Shown: positions 43,280 through 51,461 of the stretch, one piece after another | Layout of the letters: the number at the start of each line of letters is the position of its first letter | How positions within the stretch are numbered: position 1 is the first letter of the stretch | Made by a program: the position numbers and the translations under genes | Source of the DNA: Oscillospiraceae bacterium | GTDB taxonomy: Bacteria; Bacillota; Clostridia; Oscillospirales; Ruminococcaceae | Length of the DNA: 64,000 bases | Assembly: GCA_017427265.1 (NCBI GenBank) | Contig: JAFRTG010000030.1 | Location: forward strand, 52,458 to 116,457 | Direction of reading: 5' to 3' | Notes under the pieces: generated by a model | The model's database searches: none | Seen by the model: only the letters and a program-made list of their open reading frames with translations | Told to the model about the DNA's origin: nothing

Positions 43280-45617
43280 TGCAGAAAAATATATTGAAGC
43301 ATTTCAGCGTGTCGAGCGCGGTGCGCCGCGTCTGCGTGAACTGAAAAAGGCAATCGAGGCCGCCGACGAAGCCAAGAGCAATGAATGGAGCTTCCGCTTC
43401 CGCAACAGCTATCTGAACGAATCCACCTTTGAAAGCGACGATGTCGATGCAATGGTGATCTTCCCGGAGATGGTCGCGCTCTACGACAAGGACGAGGAGC
43501 TGCAGGCCGATGACGACAACTTCCACATGCTGATGTGGAGCTTCAAGCTGATGATCGAAAATGCGGTCTGCTTCCACCATATTCCGCTGGAGCAGGTCGA
43601 GCAGTTCTTTTCCGAATTCAAGCAGCGGCTCGAAAAGGCCGGACGCTCCCTGCGCACCTATTACTATCTGCGCGAGGTTGTTTCCGAGCGCACGGGCAAT
43701 CTGCTGCCGGATGCGGAATACGGCAAATACCGCGATCTGCCGGCAGATGACCTCAAGGACTGCACCGCCTGCGAGACCTCGCATGATGTCCGCATGGCAC
43801 TGATTCACGACAAGGCTGACGAAGCACGGAAGATCGGTGAGCCGATCTTTTCCGGCGAGATTCACTGCAGCGAGGTGCCCGAAACGACCTATGCCGCATG
43901 GATTGAATACGATATCCGGCACGGCGATTACCGCGATGCCCGCAAGCTGGCAAAGCGCCTGACCCCGATGATCCGTCACCGCATGGATATGCTGCGGGAA
44001 TCGGGCGTGCTGCTGCATCTGTACAGCGTCATTGACCGGCAGATCGGCGTCACGGTGTTCCGTCATGAGCTGCGGAACTTCCTGAACTGCCGCAACCACT
44101 GGATGCGTCTGCAGTTTGCGATGGGCGCATATAAGCTGTTCTCCTCGTTCCAGACGGATGCATTCTTCCTGATTCTGCCGCCGGAATTTGCGCTCACCCG
44201 TGAGGATCATCACTATCTGACCTCGGAATTCCGCGATTTCTTCTACAATGAGGCAAAGACGCTTGCAGAAAAGTTCGATGCCCGCAACGGCAATCACATG
44301 CTGATGGAGGAGCTGGAGCGCAAGGATCCGCCGTTTGATGAGGAGGCCGTCGATCTGATCTACGGCGATGCAGAGCAGGTTCCGTCCGCGATCGGTGCGG
44401 TCTGCACGACGCTTCCCGAAGAGCTGACCATCGACAGCGTGCGCAATCAGCTCGATCAGGACGGCCGTTTCCAGGTCGTGCTCGCAAGAGTCGAGGAGGA
44501 GAACGGCGTGCTCGCCTTCCAGATCGCTGAGGGCGACGGCTCTGCGAATATTCATCAGGTGCTGCTGGTCTGCCAGCCGACACCGCCGCTTTCGGATTTC
44601 CGTCCGGCATCTCCGGTCGGTGACAATGTTGCGGATGACGTCACCAATTCGGAGGGGATGGTGCTCTGCATCATGCCGTTTGAGGATCTGCAGGCCGATC
44701 TGGCGCTGCATTTCCAGCTGAAGCTGCTCAACCTGCTGTTCCCGGATGCAGTCGCATATCTCGACCTTTCCCGCCAGAAGCTGCTGCCGGCCGGCTGGGT
44801 CGCAATGGAAGCGCACAGCGACGTTCCGCCGCTTGTCAATTATCTCTATAATCTGCAGCTGCGCGGCACGGAGGAGAACGATCACCTCTGGATTACAACG
44901 ACCGGTCTGCGCTGCCTCGGACTGCGCGATATTGAAATCTGGGATGCAACCAAGGAAAACTTCCCGCGGTTCTGTGACATGCTCTGCTTTGCAACAGAGC
45001 GTATTCTGCTGCGTGAGGAAATGAGCAATGCACGCGAGCCGTTCTCGCTTGTCTATCGGGATGACGGCTCTGAGGTTCTCTGCACATGGGTTCCGGCAAG
45101 CGAAGCCGTACAGGATTATCCGGAAGGCGATGCTGCGGGCTATGTGACCCGTTCCGAGATGATCGGCGACGAGGCGCAGGTATATGACCTCAACGCCGTG
45201 CTGTATCTCCACGACGGCGAGGCCGCAGACGGCTCACAGAAGCGCAAGCGGCTCGGTACGATCACAGAAGCAGATTTCGAGCATTTCAACTACGGCCTGT
45301 ATATCATCACCTCGCGCAAGATCGCTGCAATGGCACAGGAGCGTTACGGCATCTTTGCCATGATGGCGGAGAAATATAAGGAGACTTCCTACGCCTGTGT
45401 GCGGATGGAAAATGAGGACCGCGATGAAATCTGGATGCAGGTCACAAAGGCTGAGGAAAATCAGCTGACCGGCAAGCTGGCTGAGGATTGCCCGGCCGGA
45501 AAAGCGGGCGAAACCTTCACGGCTTCTCCGGCACGGCTGACAGACTTCTCTGTCCGCGTCAATGAAAATCTGATTATCCATCCGAACACTGCTTATATCG
45601 CACTCGAAATCGACTGA
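43272..45617 (+). CDS. 781-residue two-part protein, C-terminal half DUF4026/DUF2314-like
   Basis: This large cytoplasmic protein has an N-terminal half (about 1-380) that is helical and TPR-like (for example YDIRHGDYRDARKLAKRLTPMIRHRMDML). The C-terminal half is beta-rich. That half contains LWITTTGLRCLGLRDIEIWDA (about 543-563), recalling DUF4026. It ends with a DUF2314-like domain (EIWMQVTKAEENQLTGKLAED, about 716-736, then a DFSVRVNENLIIHP end). The domain names are from memory and tentative; no enzyme motif was seen. Translation is coupled to the 98-residue upstream gene. It could be an adaptor or stress protein, but its function is unknown. Confidence 0.7.
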   Translation: MFDAEKYIEAFQRVERGAPRLRELKKAIEAADEAKSNEWSFRFRNSYLNESTFESDDVDAMVIFPEMVALYDKDEELQADDDNFHMLMWSFKLMIENAVCFHHIPLEQVEQFFSEFKQRLEKAGRSLRTYYYLREVVSERTGNLLPDAEYGKYRDLPADDLKDCTACETSHDVRMALIHDKADEARKIGEPIFSGEIHCSEVPETTYAAWIEYDIRHGDYRDARKLAKRLTPMIRHRMDMLRESGVLLHLYSVIDRQIGVTVFRHELRNFLNCRNHWMRLQFAMGAYKLFSSFQTDAFFLILPPEFALTREDHHYLTSEFRDFFYNEAKTLAEKFDARNGNHMLMEELERKDPPFDEEAVDLIYGDAEQVPSAIGAVCTTLPEELTIDSVRNQLDQDGRFQVVLARVEEENGVLAFQIAEGDGSANIHQVLLVCQPTPPLSDFRPASPVGDNVADDVTNSEGMVLCIMPFEDLQADLALHFQLKLLNLLFPDAVAYLDLSRQKLLPAGWVAMEAHSDVPPLVNYLYNLQLRGTEENDHLWITTTGLRCLGLRDIEIWDATKENFPRFCDMLCFATERILLREEMSNAREPFSLVYRDDGSEVLCTWVPASEAVQDYPEGDAAGYVTRSEMIGDEAQVYDLNAVLYLHDGEAADGSQKRKRLGTITEADFEHFNYGLYIITSRKIAAMAQERYGIFAMMAEKYKETSYACVRMENEDRDEIWMQVTKAEENQLTGKLAEDCPAGKAGETFTASPARLTDFSVRVNENLIIHPNTAYIALEID

Positions 45618-45666
45618 GGCGGTATCGCTTCGCAGTCGGGTTCATCGGAGATCATGCTTGATTTGC

Positions 45667-45710
45667 CAACGAAAAGGCGCTGATGCAACAGTCAGCGCCT
45701 TTTCTCGTTG
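45667..45710 (+). terminator. Strong intrinsic terminator after the 781-residue gene
   Basis: CAACGA-AAAGGCGCTGA pairs with TCAGCGCCTTTT-TCGTTG. The inner part is the recurring GGCGCTGA stem of this genome. Confidence 0.85.
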
Positions 45711-45720
45711 ATGAATGATT

Positions 45721-45750
45721 TGTAATAAACTCCGTCTTGGTTCGTCTAAT
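45721..45750 (+). promoter_or_regulatory. ECF-type promoter before the sigma/anti-sigma pair
   Basis: TGTAATAAAC (45721-45730) and CGTCTAAT (45743-45750) resemble the bipartite TGTAAC/CGTCTA promoters used by many Firmicute ECF sigma factors. The site lies 20 bp upstream of the sigma gene, suggesting autoregulation with a very short leader. Confidence 0.65.
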
Positions 45751-45770
45751 CATATGAGGAGGTGAGAAGA

Positions 45771-46277
45771 ATGGACAGAGACCTGCATCAGATTTATGAG
45801 CGCTATGCGGGAGATGTTTACCGCTTTCTGCTGAAAATGTGCTGCGATGAAGAGCTTGCGAAGGATCTGCTTCAGGACACCATGCTGAAAGCAATCGCCG
45901 CGATTGACAGCTTTCGGGGGAACTGCAGTGTCCGGACATGGCTTTTTTCGATTGCCAGAAATCTGTATGCCGATTACCGGAAGCGGGCTGAACGCCGTGT
46001 GCTCCCGCTGGACAGTGTGCCTGAGCCGGAATCGGCTGACCGTCTGACCGATCAGCTCACCGATGCAGATACCGCTCTGCACATTCACCGCCTGCTGCAC
46101 CGTCTGGAGGAACCGTACCGAGAGGTGTTCTCTCTGCGTGTATTCGCAGAGCTTTCCTTCCGGGATATCGGGGCCGTGTTCGGCAAAACCGGAAACTGGG
46201 CAGGCGTCACCTATTACCGCGCCAAACAAAAGCTGATTGAACTGATGAAGGAGGAGGGGCTTTATGAAGAAGATTGA
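45771..46277 (+). CDS. ECF-type RNA polymerase sigma factor
   Basis: The 168-residue protein has region 2 (about 3-70, AKDLLQDTMLKAIAAIDSFRG, then VRTWLFSIARNLYADYRKR) and region 4 (about 100-165, LEEPYREVFSLRVFAELSFRDIGAVFGKTGNWAGVTYYRAKQKL). AGGAGGTGAGAAGA places the start at 45771; an in-frame GTG 9 bp upstream is inside this site. It overlaps the anti-sigma gene by 14 bp. Its own promoter appears to be ECF-type. Confidence 0.93.
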   Translation: MDRDLHQIYERYAGDVYRFLLKMCCDEELAKDLLQDTMLKAIAAIDSFRGNCSVRTWLFSIARNLYADYRKRAERRVLPLDSVPEPESADRLTDQLTDADTALHIHRLLHRLEEPYREVFSLRVFAELSFRDIGAVFGKTGNWAGVTYYRAKQKLIELMKEEGLYEED

Positions 46278-46998
46278 TCTGCCTTGCAGCGTCATCACCG
46301 ATCTGCTTCCGCTCTATCAGGACGGACTTTGCAGCCCGGAGAGCAGAGCACTGGTCGAAGCACATCTGCAGACCTGCAGCGCATGCAGCGCACTGAATCA
46401 GGATCTGCCGCTGCCGGAGCATCCTGCCGGCGATATTCCCGATGAAGCAGAAGCGTTCCGTCGGGTGCGGAAAAAGATCCGGCAGGGAAAACTGCTAAAG
46501 GCTTTGAGCGTTTGTGCCGCAGTTCTGACCGTTTGCTTTCTGATTCTGAATGCTGTCTGGATTCCGGTGAAATATCTGCCGTACCGGAAGCTGTGCGGGG
46601 GACTCCGGCATGATCCGGACAGCGGAAAGGGCACGAAGTTTTATGCCGAATCCGGTGATTATATTTTCCGTGTGAGCATGCCGGGCTATCTCAGCTTTGA
46701 CGGCGGATTTCTGGCTGTCGATGCTGTCGGCAACGGTCATAGTTTGTTCATCTGGCCGCAGACCGGCGGCGAAACACTGTTCGGTGCCATGATCTTTGAG
46801 CAGGAGAGCCCTTCTACGACACATCTCACGCAGATATATATCAGCAAGGATTTGGAATATCTGGATGAGCTGAATACATGGCCGACTGCATCTGCGGCAG
46901 ATCTGCAGCATAACAAAGCGCTCTACGAGGCACATCTGGACGAGCTGCGCGGCCTGATGGATGCCGCCAAATCCCGATGGCCGCAGCTGCTGGAATAA
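46264..46998 (+). CDS. Zinc-finger anti-sigma factor
   Basis: The 244-residue protein starts with a zf-HC2-type anti-sigma domain (Cys8, His34, Cys38 and Cys41 in the pattern ending HLQTCSAC). A membrane helix follows (about 80-98), then an extracytoplasmic domain of about 140 residues with no recognised fold. It should bind the preceding sigma factor and release it on an envelope signal. The overlap with the sigma gene supports coupled synthesis. Confidence 0.85.
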   Translation: MKKIDLPCSVITDLLPLYQDGLCSPESRALVEAHLQTCSACSALNQDLPLPEHPAGDIPDEAEAFRRVRKKIRQGKLLKALSVCAAVLTVCFLILNAVWIPVKYLPYRKLCGGLRHDPDSGKGTKFYAESGDYIFRVSMPGYLSFDGGFLAVDAVGNGHSLFIWPQTGGETLFGAMIFEQESPSTTHLTQIYISKDLEYLDELNTWPTASAADLQHNKALYEAHLDELRGLMDAAKSRWPQLLE

Positions 46999-47015
46999 GA
47001 CTTCCGCAGCAGGAT

Positions 47016-47050
47016 TGAAAAAAAGGCGCTGACGTGACAGTCAGCGCCTC
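47016..47050. terminator. Bidirectional terminator between the anti-sigma and LRR genes
   Basis: AGGCGCTGA (47024-47032) pairs with TCAGCGCCT (47041-47049). The T run is better on the minus strand, so it mainly serves the leftward LRR gene. Confidence 0.8.
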
Positions 47051-47078
47051 TCAATTTGCAGAAAAAGGGTTCGCATTG

Positions 47079-48200
47079 TCATTCATTGCCTGCCGTCACA
47101 ATTTCGGCGTCTTTGCAGCCTGAAAAGCAGTTTTTGCCGATCTCCGTCAGGCTTGCAGGCAGCTCGACCCGTTTCAGATTCCTGCAGCCGGAAAAGGCAC
47201 AGTCTCCGAGCGACGTAATGCCCTCGCCGATGATGACCGTTTCCAGTCCGGTGCAGTCCATAAAGCAGTAATCCCCGATGGTGCCCGTGCTTCCGGTAAT
47301 CTCGATCTTTTTCAGACCGCAGCGCAGGAATGCATCCGGCATGATTGTCAGGGTGCTGTCAGATATTGTCAGCGAGGTCAGCGCATCACAGCCGCGAAAG
47401 CAATATTCGCCGACGGTGATTGTTCCGGACAATTCTGCGGTTTGCAGTGCAGGCGAATTCTGAAAGCAATAGCTGCCCAGCGTCAGCGTGCTCTGCGCCG
47501 CAGTGAGCGTTTCTGCAGCGGTTTTCTCAAAGCAATAGTCCCCGAACGTGTACTGTCCGCTGCCGAACTGCACCGCGGTCAGGCTGCGGCAGTCCGAAAA
47601 GGCATAGTTCCCGACGGTCAGCTCTGTATCCGGCACAAAGTCGAAGGTCTGCAGGGAAGAGCCGTTGAAGGCGTAGTCGCCCATCCGCCGAATACAGCCC
47701 GGAAGCGAGACAAGATGCGCATATTTCACATTGTAAAAGCCGTACTTTCCGATTGCGGTCACCGGGCTCTCTTTGACTGCTTCCGGTACGGTAATCGGTT
47801 CGCCGTCCGCAGCGGGCTCCGGTTCAAAGCCGTAAACCGTCACAGTACCGTCAACGGTTTCGCAGTCCGGCTGCGGCGTATTGCTTTCCTCTGTCAGCAG
47901 CAGTTCATGATGCTCCGGCAGCGTGTCATCGTGCAGCAGGTCGTGCAGCAGATCGTCGTCCGTCGGCAGAACCTCATGCGGCGACTCCGCGCGGTCGGCA
48001 TGCGGCTGCTCTGTCAGCTGATCGAGCAGCGAGTTCAGATCTTCGGTATCCGGTACGCCGGACTGTGTGTTTTCCGGTTCGGGTTCGGGCTCGGTGTATT
48101 CGGAATCCGCCGTGATGTCCTCCAGATAGTCTTTGACGGCACAGCCGGTAAGGGCCAGCGCAAGAAGGCCTGCTGCAATGCAGAACCCGGTTCGTTTCAT
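47079..48200 (-). CDS. BspA-type leucine-rich repeat lipoprotein
   Basis: The 373-residue protein has a lipoprotein signal peptide with lipobox LTGC (Cys20). An acidic linker rich in Pro, Glu, Asp and His runs to about residue 120, and about eight BspA-type leucine-rich repeats follow (about 130-370; recurring GDYCFxxCxxLxxxxI and IGxxxFSGCxxLKxVxLP patterns). Such repeats mediate adhesion or protein contacts on the surface of gut Firmicutes. AGGAGG before the ATG supports the start. It is transcribed alone from a consensus promoter. Confidence 0.87.
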   Translation of the reverse strand: MKRTGFCIAAGLLALALTGCAVKDYLEDITADSEYTEPEPEPENTQSGVPDTEDLNSLLDQLTEQPHADRAESPHEVLPTDDDLLHDLLHDDTLPEHHELLLTEESNTPQPDCETVDGTVTVYGFEPEPAADGEPITVPEAVKESPVTAIGKYGFYNVKYAHLVSLPGCIRRMGDYAFNGSSLQTFDFVPDTELTVGNYAFSDCRSLTAVQFGSGQYTFGDYCFEKTAAETLTAAQSTLTLGSYCFQNSPALQTAELSGTITVGEYCFRGCDALTSLTISDSTLTIMPDAFLRCGLKKIEITGSTGTIGDYCFMDCTGLETVIIGEGITSLGDCAFSGCRNLKRVELPASLTEIGKNCFSGCKDAEIVTAGNE

Positions 48201-48269
48201 AGTGTTCCTCCTGCGGTTGATTCATCCGCGCTCCCATTGAAAAAAACAGCGTCATATGGTATAATCAGT

Positions 48270-48298
48270 ATTATATCACACATGCTTTGGAAATGCAA
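48270..48298 (-). promoter_or_regulatory. Sigma-A promoter of the LRR lipoprotein gene
   Basis: On the minus strand TTGCAT (48293-48298) and TATAAT (48270-48275) are 17 bp apart, 70 bp before the start. Confidence 0.8.
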
Positions 48299-48306
48299 GC
48301 GCACAT

Positions 48307-48382
48307 AAAAGACAAAACGCGGCTGATGATCAGTCAGCCGCGCTTCGGGAAGAAGTAGAGAGGTATTATTTATCATGATTAT
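48307..48382 (-). ncRNA. Candidate small RNA (promoter plus terminator, no gene)
   Basis: On the minus strand an extended -10 (TGCTATAAT; TATAAT at 48389-48394) would start a transcript near 48382. About 40 nt later lies a perfect 9-bp GC-rich hairpin (48318-48326 with 48334-48342) followed by TTTTGTCTTTT, a typical terminator. No gene ends here in that direction, so a free-standing RNA of about 76 nt is possible. The -35 is weak, and the hairpin could instead insulate the LRR gene promoter. Confidence 0.35.
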
Positions 48383-48502
48383 GGTTATATTATAGCACCG
48401 AAAAACAAAAAGTGAATGCACTTTTTTTCAATTTTCCGTGAACAACTTGTGAATCTGCATGAACAAGTTATGAACTAGTCAAATTCAAAGGAGTGTCCAA
48501 AA

Positions 48503-49288
48503 ATGGATTTGTGTATTTTTGACAGCCACTCGCATTATACCGATCCGGCCTTCGATGCCGACCGCGATGAACTGCTCCGGTCGTTTCCGGAAAAGGGCGT
48601 CCGGCGCTGCATGGTCTGCGGAACGGATCTGCACACCTCCGCAGAGGGCATTGCACTGGCGGAGCGGTTTCCGGAGCTGATCGTGACAGCAGTCGGGATT
48701 CATCCGGAGTGCCCGGCGCCGCCCGCGGACTATCTGACCGTGCTGGAGCAGATGGCCGCGCATCCGAGTGTGCGGGCAATCGGCGAGATCGGGCTGGATT
48801 ATCACTATGAGGGCTATGACAAGGCGGTGCAGCAGCGTGTCCTGCGGGAGCAGCTGCTGCTTGCACGGCGGCTGGATTTGCCGGTTATTCTGCACTGCCG
48901 CGATGCGATCGGGGACATGCTGGAGATTCTGCGGGAATTTGCGCCGCTTTCCGGCGTGATGCACTGCTTTCCGGGTTCTGCGGAGACTGCGCGGGAGGTT
49001 CTGCAAATGGGGCTGTATATCGGCTTTACCGGTGTGATTACGTTCAAGAATGCGAAGAAGCCGCTTGCTGCGCTGCGGAGCATTCCGGTTGACCGGCTGC
49101 TCATTGAGACAGACTGTCCGTATATGGCGCCGGTGCCTTACCGCGGGCAGCGCTGTGACAGTACCATGCTGACCGAGACGGCTGCTGTGATGGCACGCGA
49201 AAAGGGCATGACAACCGAAGAAATCTGCCGCATGACCGCGGAAAATGCGGCACGGCTGTTTGGCGTCGGAATCTGCGGCAATCCGTAA
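48503..49288 (+). CDS. TatD family metal-dependent hydrolase
   Basis: The 261-residue protein has the TatD TIM-barrel metal ligands: SHSHYTD near the start, Glu in AIGEIGLDYHY (about 93-103), ILHCRDA, MHCFPGS and the final Asp in LIETDCPYMAP. TatD enzymes are DNases or D-aminoacyl-tRNA deacylase-like hydrolases in quality control. AAAGGAG precedes the ATG. Two similar 15-bp segments (TGAACAACTTGTGAA and TGAACAAGTTATGAA, about 48439-48473) lie just upstream and may be an operator. Confidence 0.92.
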   Translation: MDLCIFDSHSHYTDPAFDADRDELLRSFPEKGVRRCMVCGTDLHTSAEGIALAERFPELIVTAVGIHPECPAPPADYLTVLEQMAAHPSVRAIGEIGLDYHYEGYDKAVQQRVLREQLLLARRLDLPVILHCRDAIGDMLEILREFAPLSGVMHCFPGSAETAREVLQMGLYIGFTGVITFKNAKKPLAALRSIPVDRLLIETDCPYMAPVPYRGQRCDSTMLTETAAVMAREKGMTTEEICRMTAENAARLFGVGICGNP

Positions 49289-49376
49289 CGGGGTCTGGGG
49301 ATGCGTCCCCGGAGGGAGTTTGAGGGCAAAGCTCTCATCATAAATTATCGTGCAGCGATACGTTTCCAATAAGCTG

Positions 49377-49402
49377 AAAGAGGCGCCGCAGCGCCTCTTT
49401 TC
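49377..49402. terminator. Bidirectional terminator between tatD and queA
   Basis: AAAGAGGCGC pairs perfectly with GCGCCTCTTT around a 4-nt loop. The two genes converge here. Confidence 0.75.
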
Positions 49403-49424
49403 GTATATGCATCAATTTCGTGCT

Positions 49425-50483
49425 TTACTTGTTCCCCTGATTCAGGTCTCCGATGAACATCGCATCGCCGAAGGAGAAAAAGCGGTATTTTTCCTGCACG
49501 GCGGTCTGATATGCGTTCATGATGTTATCATATCCGGCAAAGGCGGAAACCAGCATAATCAGCGTGGACTCCGGCAGGTGGAAGTTTGTAATCAGGCCGT
49601 CGATGACGCGGAAATCATACGGCGGATAGATGAAAATGCCGGTATCGCCCTCACAGGCACGAATCTCGCCGTATTCGGCCGCGGCGCCTTCGAGCGTCCG
49701 GCAGGAGGTCGTGCCGACTGCGATGACCCTGCCGCCGTTTTCTTTGGTTCTGCGTATTTTTTCAGCGGTTTCTGCAGGAATGGTGTAGTGCTCGATATGC
49801 ATGTGATGCTTGCGGATATCGTCCTCTTTGACCGGGCGGAAGGTTCCGAGACCGACATGCAGCGTGACGAAGGCCTCGTCCACGCCCTGATTTTTCAGTT
49901 CTTCCAGCAGCTCCGGCGTAAAGTGCAGGCCGGCCGTCGGCGCAGCAGAGGAGCCGGGTTCCCGCGAATAGACTGTCTGATAGCGCTCGCGGTCGCGGAG
50001 CTTTTCCGTGATGTAGGGCGGCAGCGGCATCTGACCGATCTCGTCGAGCACGGCATAGAGGCTGCCCTCGCAGGTGAACCGTACCAGACGGCCGCCATCC
50101 TCAGTCGGACCGAGCACCTCAGCTTCGAGCTTGTCTCCGAAGCGGAATCGCACGCCGGGCTTCGCTTTTTTCGCGGGCTTGCAGATGATCTCCCAGACCT
50201 TTTCGCCGGTCGGCTTCAGCAGCAGAAATTCGATCGGTGAGCCGGTATCGGTGCGGACGCCGTAAAGTCTTGCGGGCAGCACGCGGGAATCGTTCATCAC
50301 AAGCAGATCGCCCGGCCGCAGGAACTGACCGAGCTCATAGAAGTGATGATGCGAAAGTGCACCGCTTCCGCGGTCAAGACAGAGCAGCCGGGAGCTGCTG
50401 CGCGGTTCGGCCGGTGTCTGCGCGATCTGCTCCTGCGGCAGATCGTAATAGTACGTGCTTCTTTTGGTAAAATCTATGCCCAT
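49425..50483 (-). CDS. queA: S-adenosylmethionine:tRNA ribosyltransferase-isomerase
   Basis: The 352-residue enzyme transfers and isomerises the ribosyl group of SAM onto preQ1-modified tRNA in queuosine synthesis. Family segments seen are FDLPxExIAQxPxExR (here YYDLPQEQIAQTPAEPR), GDLLVMNDSRVLPARL, REPGSSAAPTAGLHFT and YPPYDFRVIDGLITNFHLPESTLIMLVSAF. Length is standard. No tgt or preQ1 synthesis gene is nearby. A promoter at 50525-50553 serves it. Confidence 0.96.
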   Translation of the reverse strand: MGIDFTKRSTYYYDLPQEQIAQTPAEPRSSSRLLCLDRGSGALSHHHFYELGQFLRPGDLLVMNDSRVLPARLYGVRTDTGSPIEFLLLKPTGEKVWEIICKPAKKAKPGVRFRFGDKLEAEVLGPTEDGGRLVRFTCEGSLYAVLDEIGQMPLPPYITEKLRDRERYQTVYSREPGSSAAPTAGLHFTPELLEELKNQGVDEAFVTLHVGLGTFRPVKEDDIRKHHMHIEHYTIPAETAEKIRRTKENGGRVIAVGTTSCRTLEGAAAEYGEIRACEGDTGIFIYPPYDFRVIDGLITNFHLPESTLIMLVSAFAGYDNIMNAYQTAVQEKYRFFSFGDAMFIGDLNQGNK

Positions 50484-50524
50484 GACGGCATGTTCCTTTC
50501 TGTATCAGTTTATTCTTTTCTGTT

Positions 50525-50553
50525 AGTATACCATATTTCGGCAGCTTTGTAAA
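50525..50553 (-). promoter_or_regulatory. Sigma-A promoter of queA
   Basis: On the minus strand TTTACA (50548-50553) and TATACT (50525-50530) are 17 bp apart, 41 bp before the start. Confidence 0.7.
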
Positions 50554-50651
50554 GTCTGCGCGGGAAACTGTTGAAAAACTGCCCTGTTTTCGACCTATTT
50601 TGTACAGAAATTGACAAAATTCTGATAATTCTCAAAAATCCAAATATAATA

Positions 50652-50680
50652 TTGACTTTTTTGTATAGATGTGCTATAAT
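50652..50680 (+). promoter_or_regulatory. Sigma-A promoter of hpf
   Basis: TTGACT (50652-50657) and TATAAT (50675-50680) are 17 bp apart, 53 bp before the start. Confidence 0.85.
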
Positions 50681-50733
50681 ATACATAGGAACCGGCACAC
50701 AAATAAGCCGGCCGCAAAGGAGGAACCAAACAT

Positions 50734-51264
50734 ATGAAGCCGAACATTATTGCAAAGAAAATTCAAATCGGTCCGACTTTTTCTAATTATGCAGAAAAAA
50801 AGCTGAATCAGAAGCTGGACAAATTCTTCGAGGATCAGGCAGAAGCCAAGATCACACTGAATGAGCAGCGCGGACAGATCGTCTGTGAACTGACCGTCCG
50901 TGCAGGCAGCATGATCTACCGTGCAGAGCAGAGCGCAGTTGACAAGAACGACGCGCTGGATGCTGCCGTTGACAAGATCATCCGCAAGATTCGCCGCAAC
51001 AAGACCAAGCTCGGCAAGCGCATCCGTGAGAGCGCACTCTCCCCGGAGGCCTTTACAGATGTTGTCGAGGATCAGACGGAGTACAACCTCATCCGGAAGA
51101 AGTCCTTCCGTGTGCAGCCGATGAGCATTGAGGAGGCCATCCTGCAGATGAACATGCTTGGCCACTCGTTCTTCGTATTCCAGAACGCGGAAAACGGTTC
51201 CATCAATATCGTGTACCGCCGTATGGATGACGATTATGCGCTGCTGGAACCGTCGGTTGACTGA
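50734..51264 (+). CDS. hpf: Ribosome hibernation promoting factor, long form
   Basis: The 176-residue protein has the N-terminal S30AE domain (about 1-105; the basic stretch IIRKIRRNKTKLGKRIR contacts 30S rRNA). The C-terminal dimerisation domain (about 118-174) shows the conserved KSFRVQPMSIEEAILQMNML and GHSFFVFQNAENGSINIVYRR. The long form alone dimerises 70S ribosomes into inactive 100S particles when growth slows. AAAGGAGG before the ATG, a consensus promoter and a strong terminator make it a well-defined monocistronic gene. Confidence 0.96.
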   Translation: MKPNIIAKKIQIGPTFSNYAEKKLNQKLDKFFEDQAEAKITLNEQRGQIVCELTVRAGSMIYRAEQSAVDKNDALDAAVDKIIRKIRRNKTKLGKRIRESALSPEAFTDVVEDQTEYNLIRKKSFRVQPMSIEEAILQMNMLGHSFFVFQNAENGSINIVYRRMDDDYALLEPSVD

Positions 51265-51287
51265 TTCCGAACCGATACGTATTTTTC

Positions 51288-51327
51288 CGAAAGCACCGGT
51301 AGATTTCCGGTGCTTTCGTTTTTTTGC
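51288..51327 (+). terminator. Intrinsic terminator of hpf
   Basis: CGAAAGCACCGG pairs with CCGGTGCTTTCG and is followed by TTTTTTT. Confidence 0.92.
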
Positions 51328-51393
51328 GCCGGTTGCAGATAAGGTGCTTCCGGCGGAGTCCGTTCAAAATCATCGCGGAGCGATACCTTGATA

Positions 51394-51434
51394 CGACAAA
51401 CTGAGCACCCGCAGAACCATGCTGCGGGTGCTCA
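51394..51434 (-). terminator. Intrinsic terminator of the M23 gene
   Basis: TGAGCACCCGCAG pairs with CTGCGGGTGCTCA (13 bp) and is followed by GTTTGTCG on the minus strand. Confidence 0.75.
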
Positions 51435-51461
51435 GCCAGAATCGGGGAAATTTACGCACAA

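Noticed and set aside
43254-45212. A 652-codon open frame on the minus strand
   Set aside because: It is antisense to the 781-residue gene; composition is shadow-like and no ribosome site is seen.
48197-48421. A possible leader peptide read through the minus-strand hairpin near 48330
   Set aside because: No biosynthetic gene follows, and the frame simply runs through the hairpin and the next promoter.
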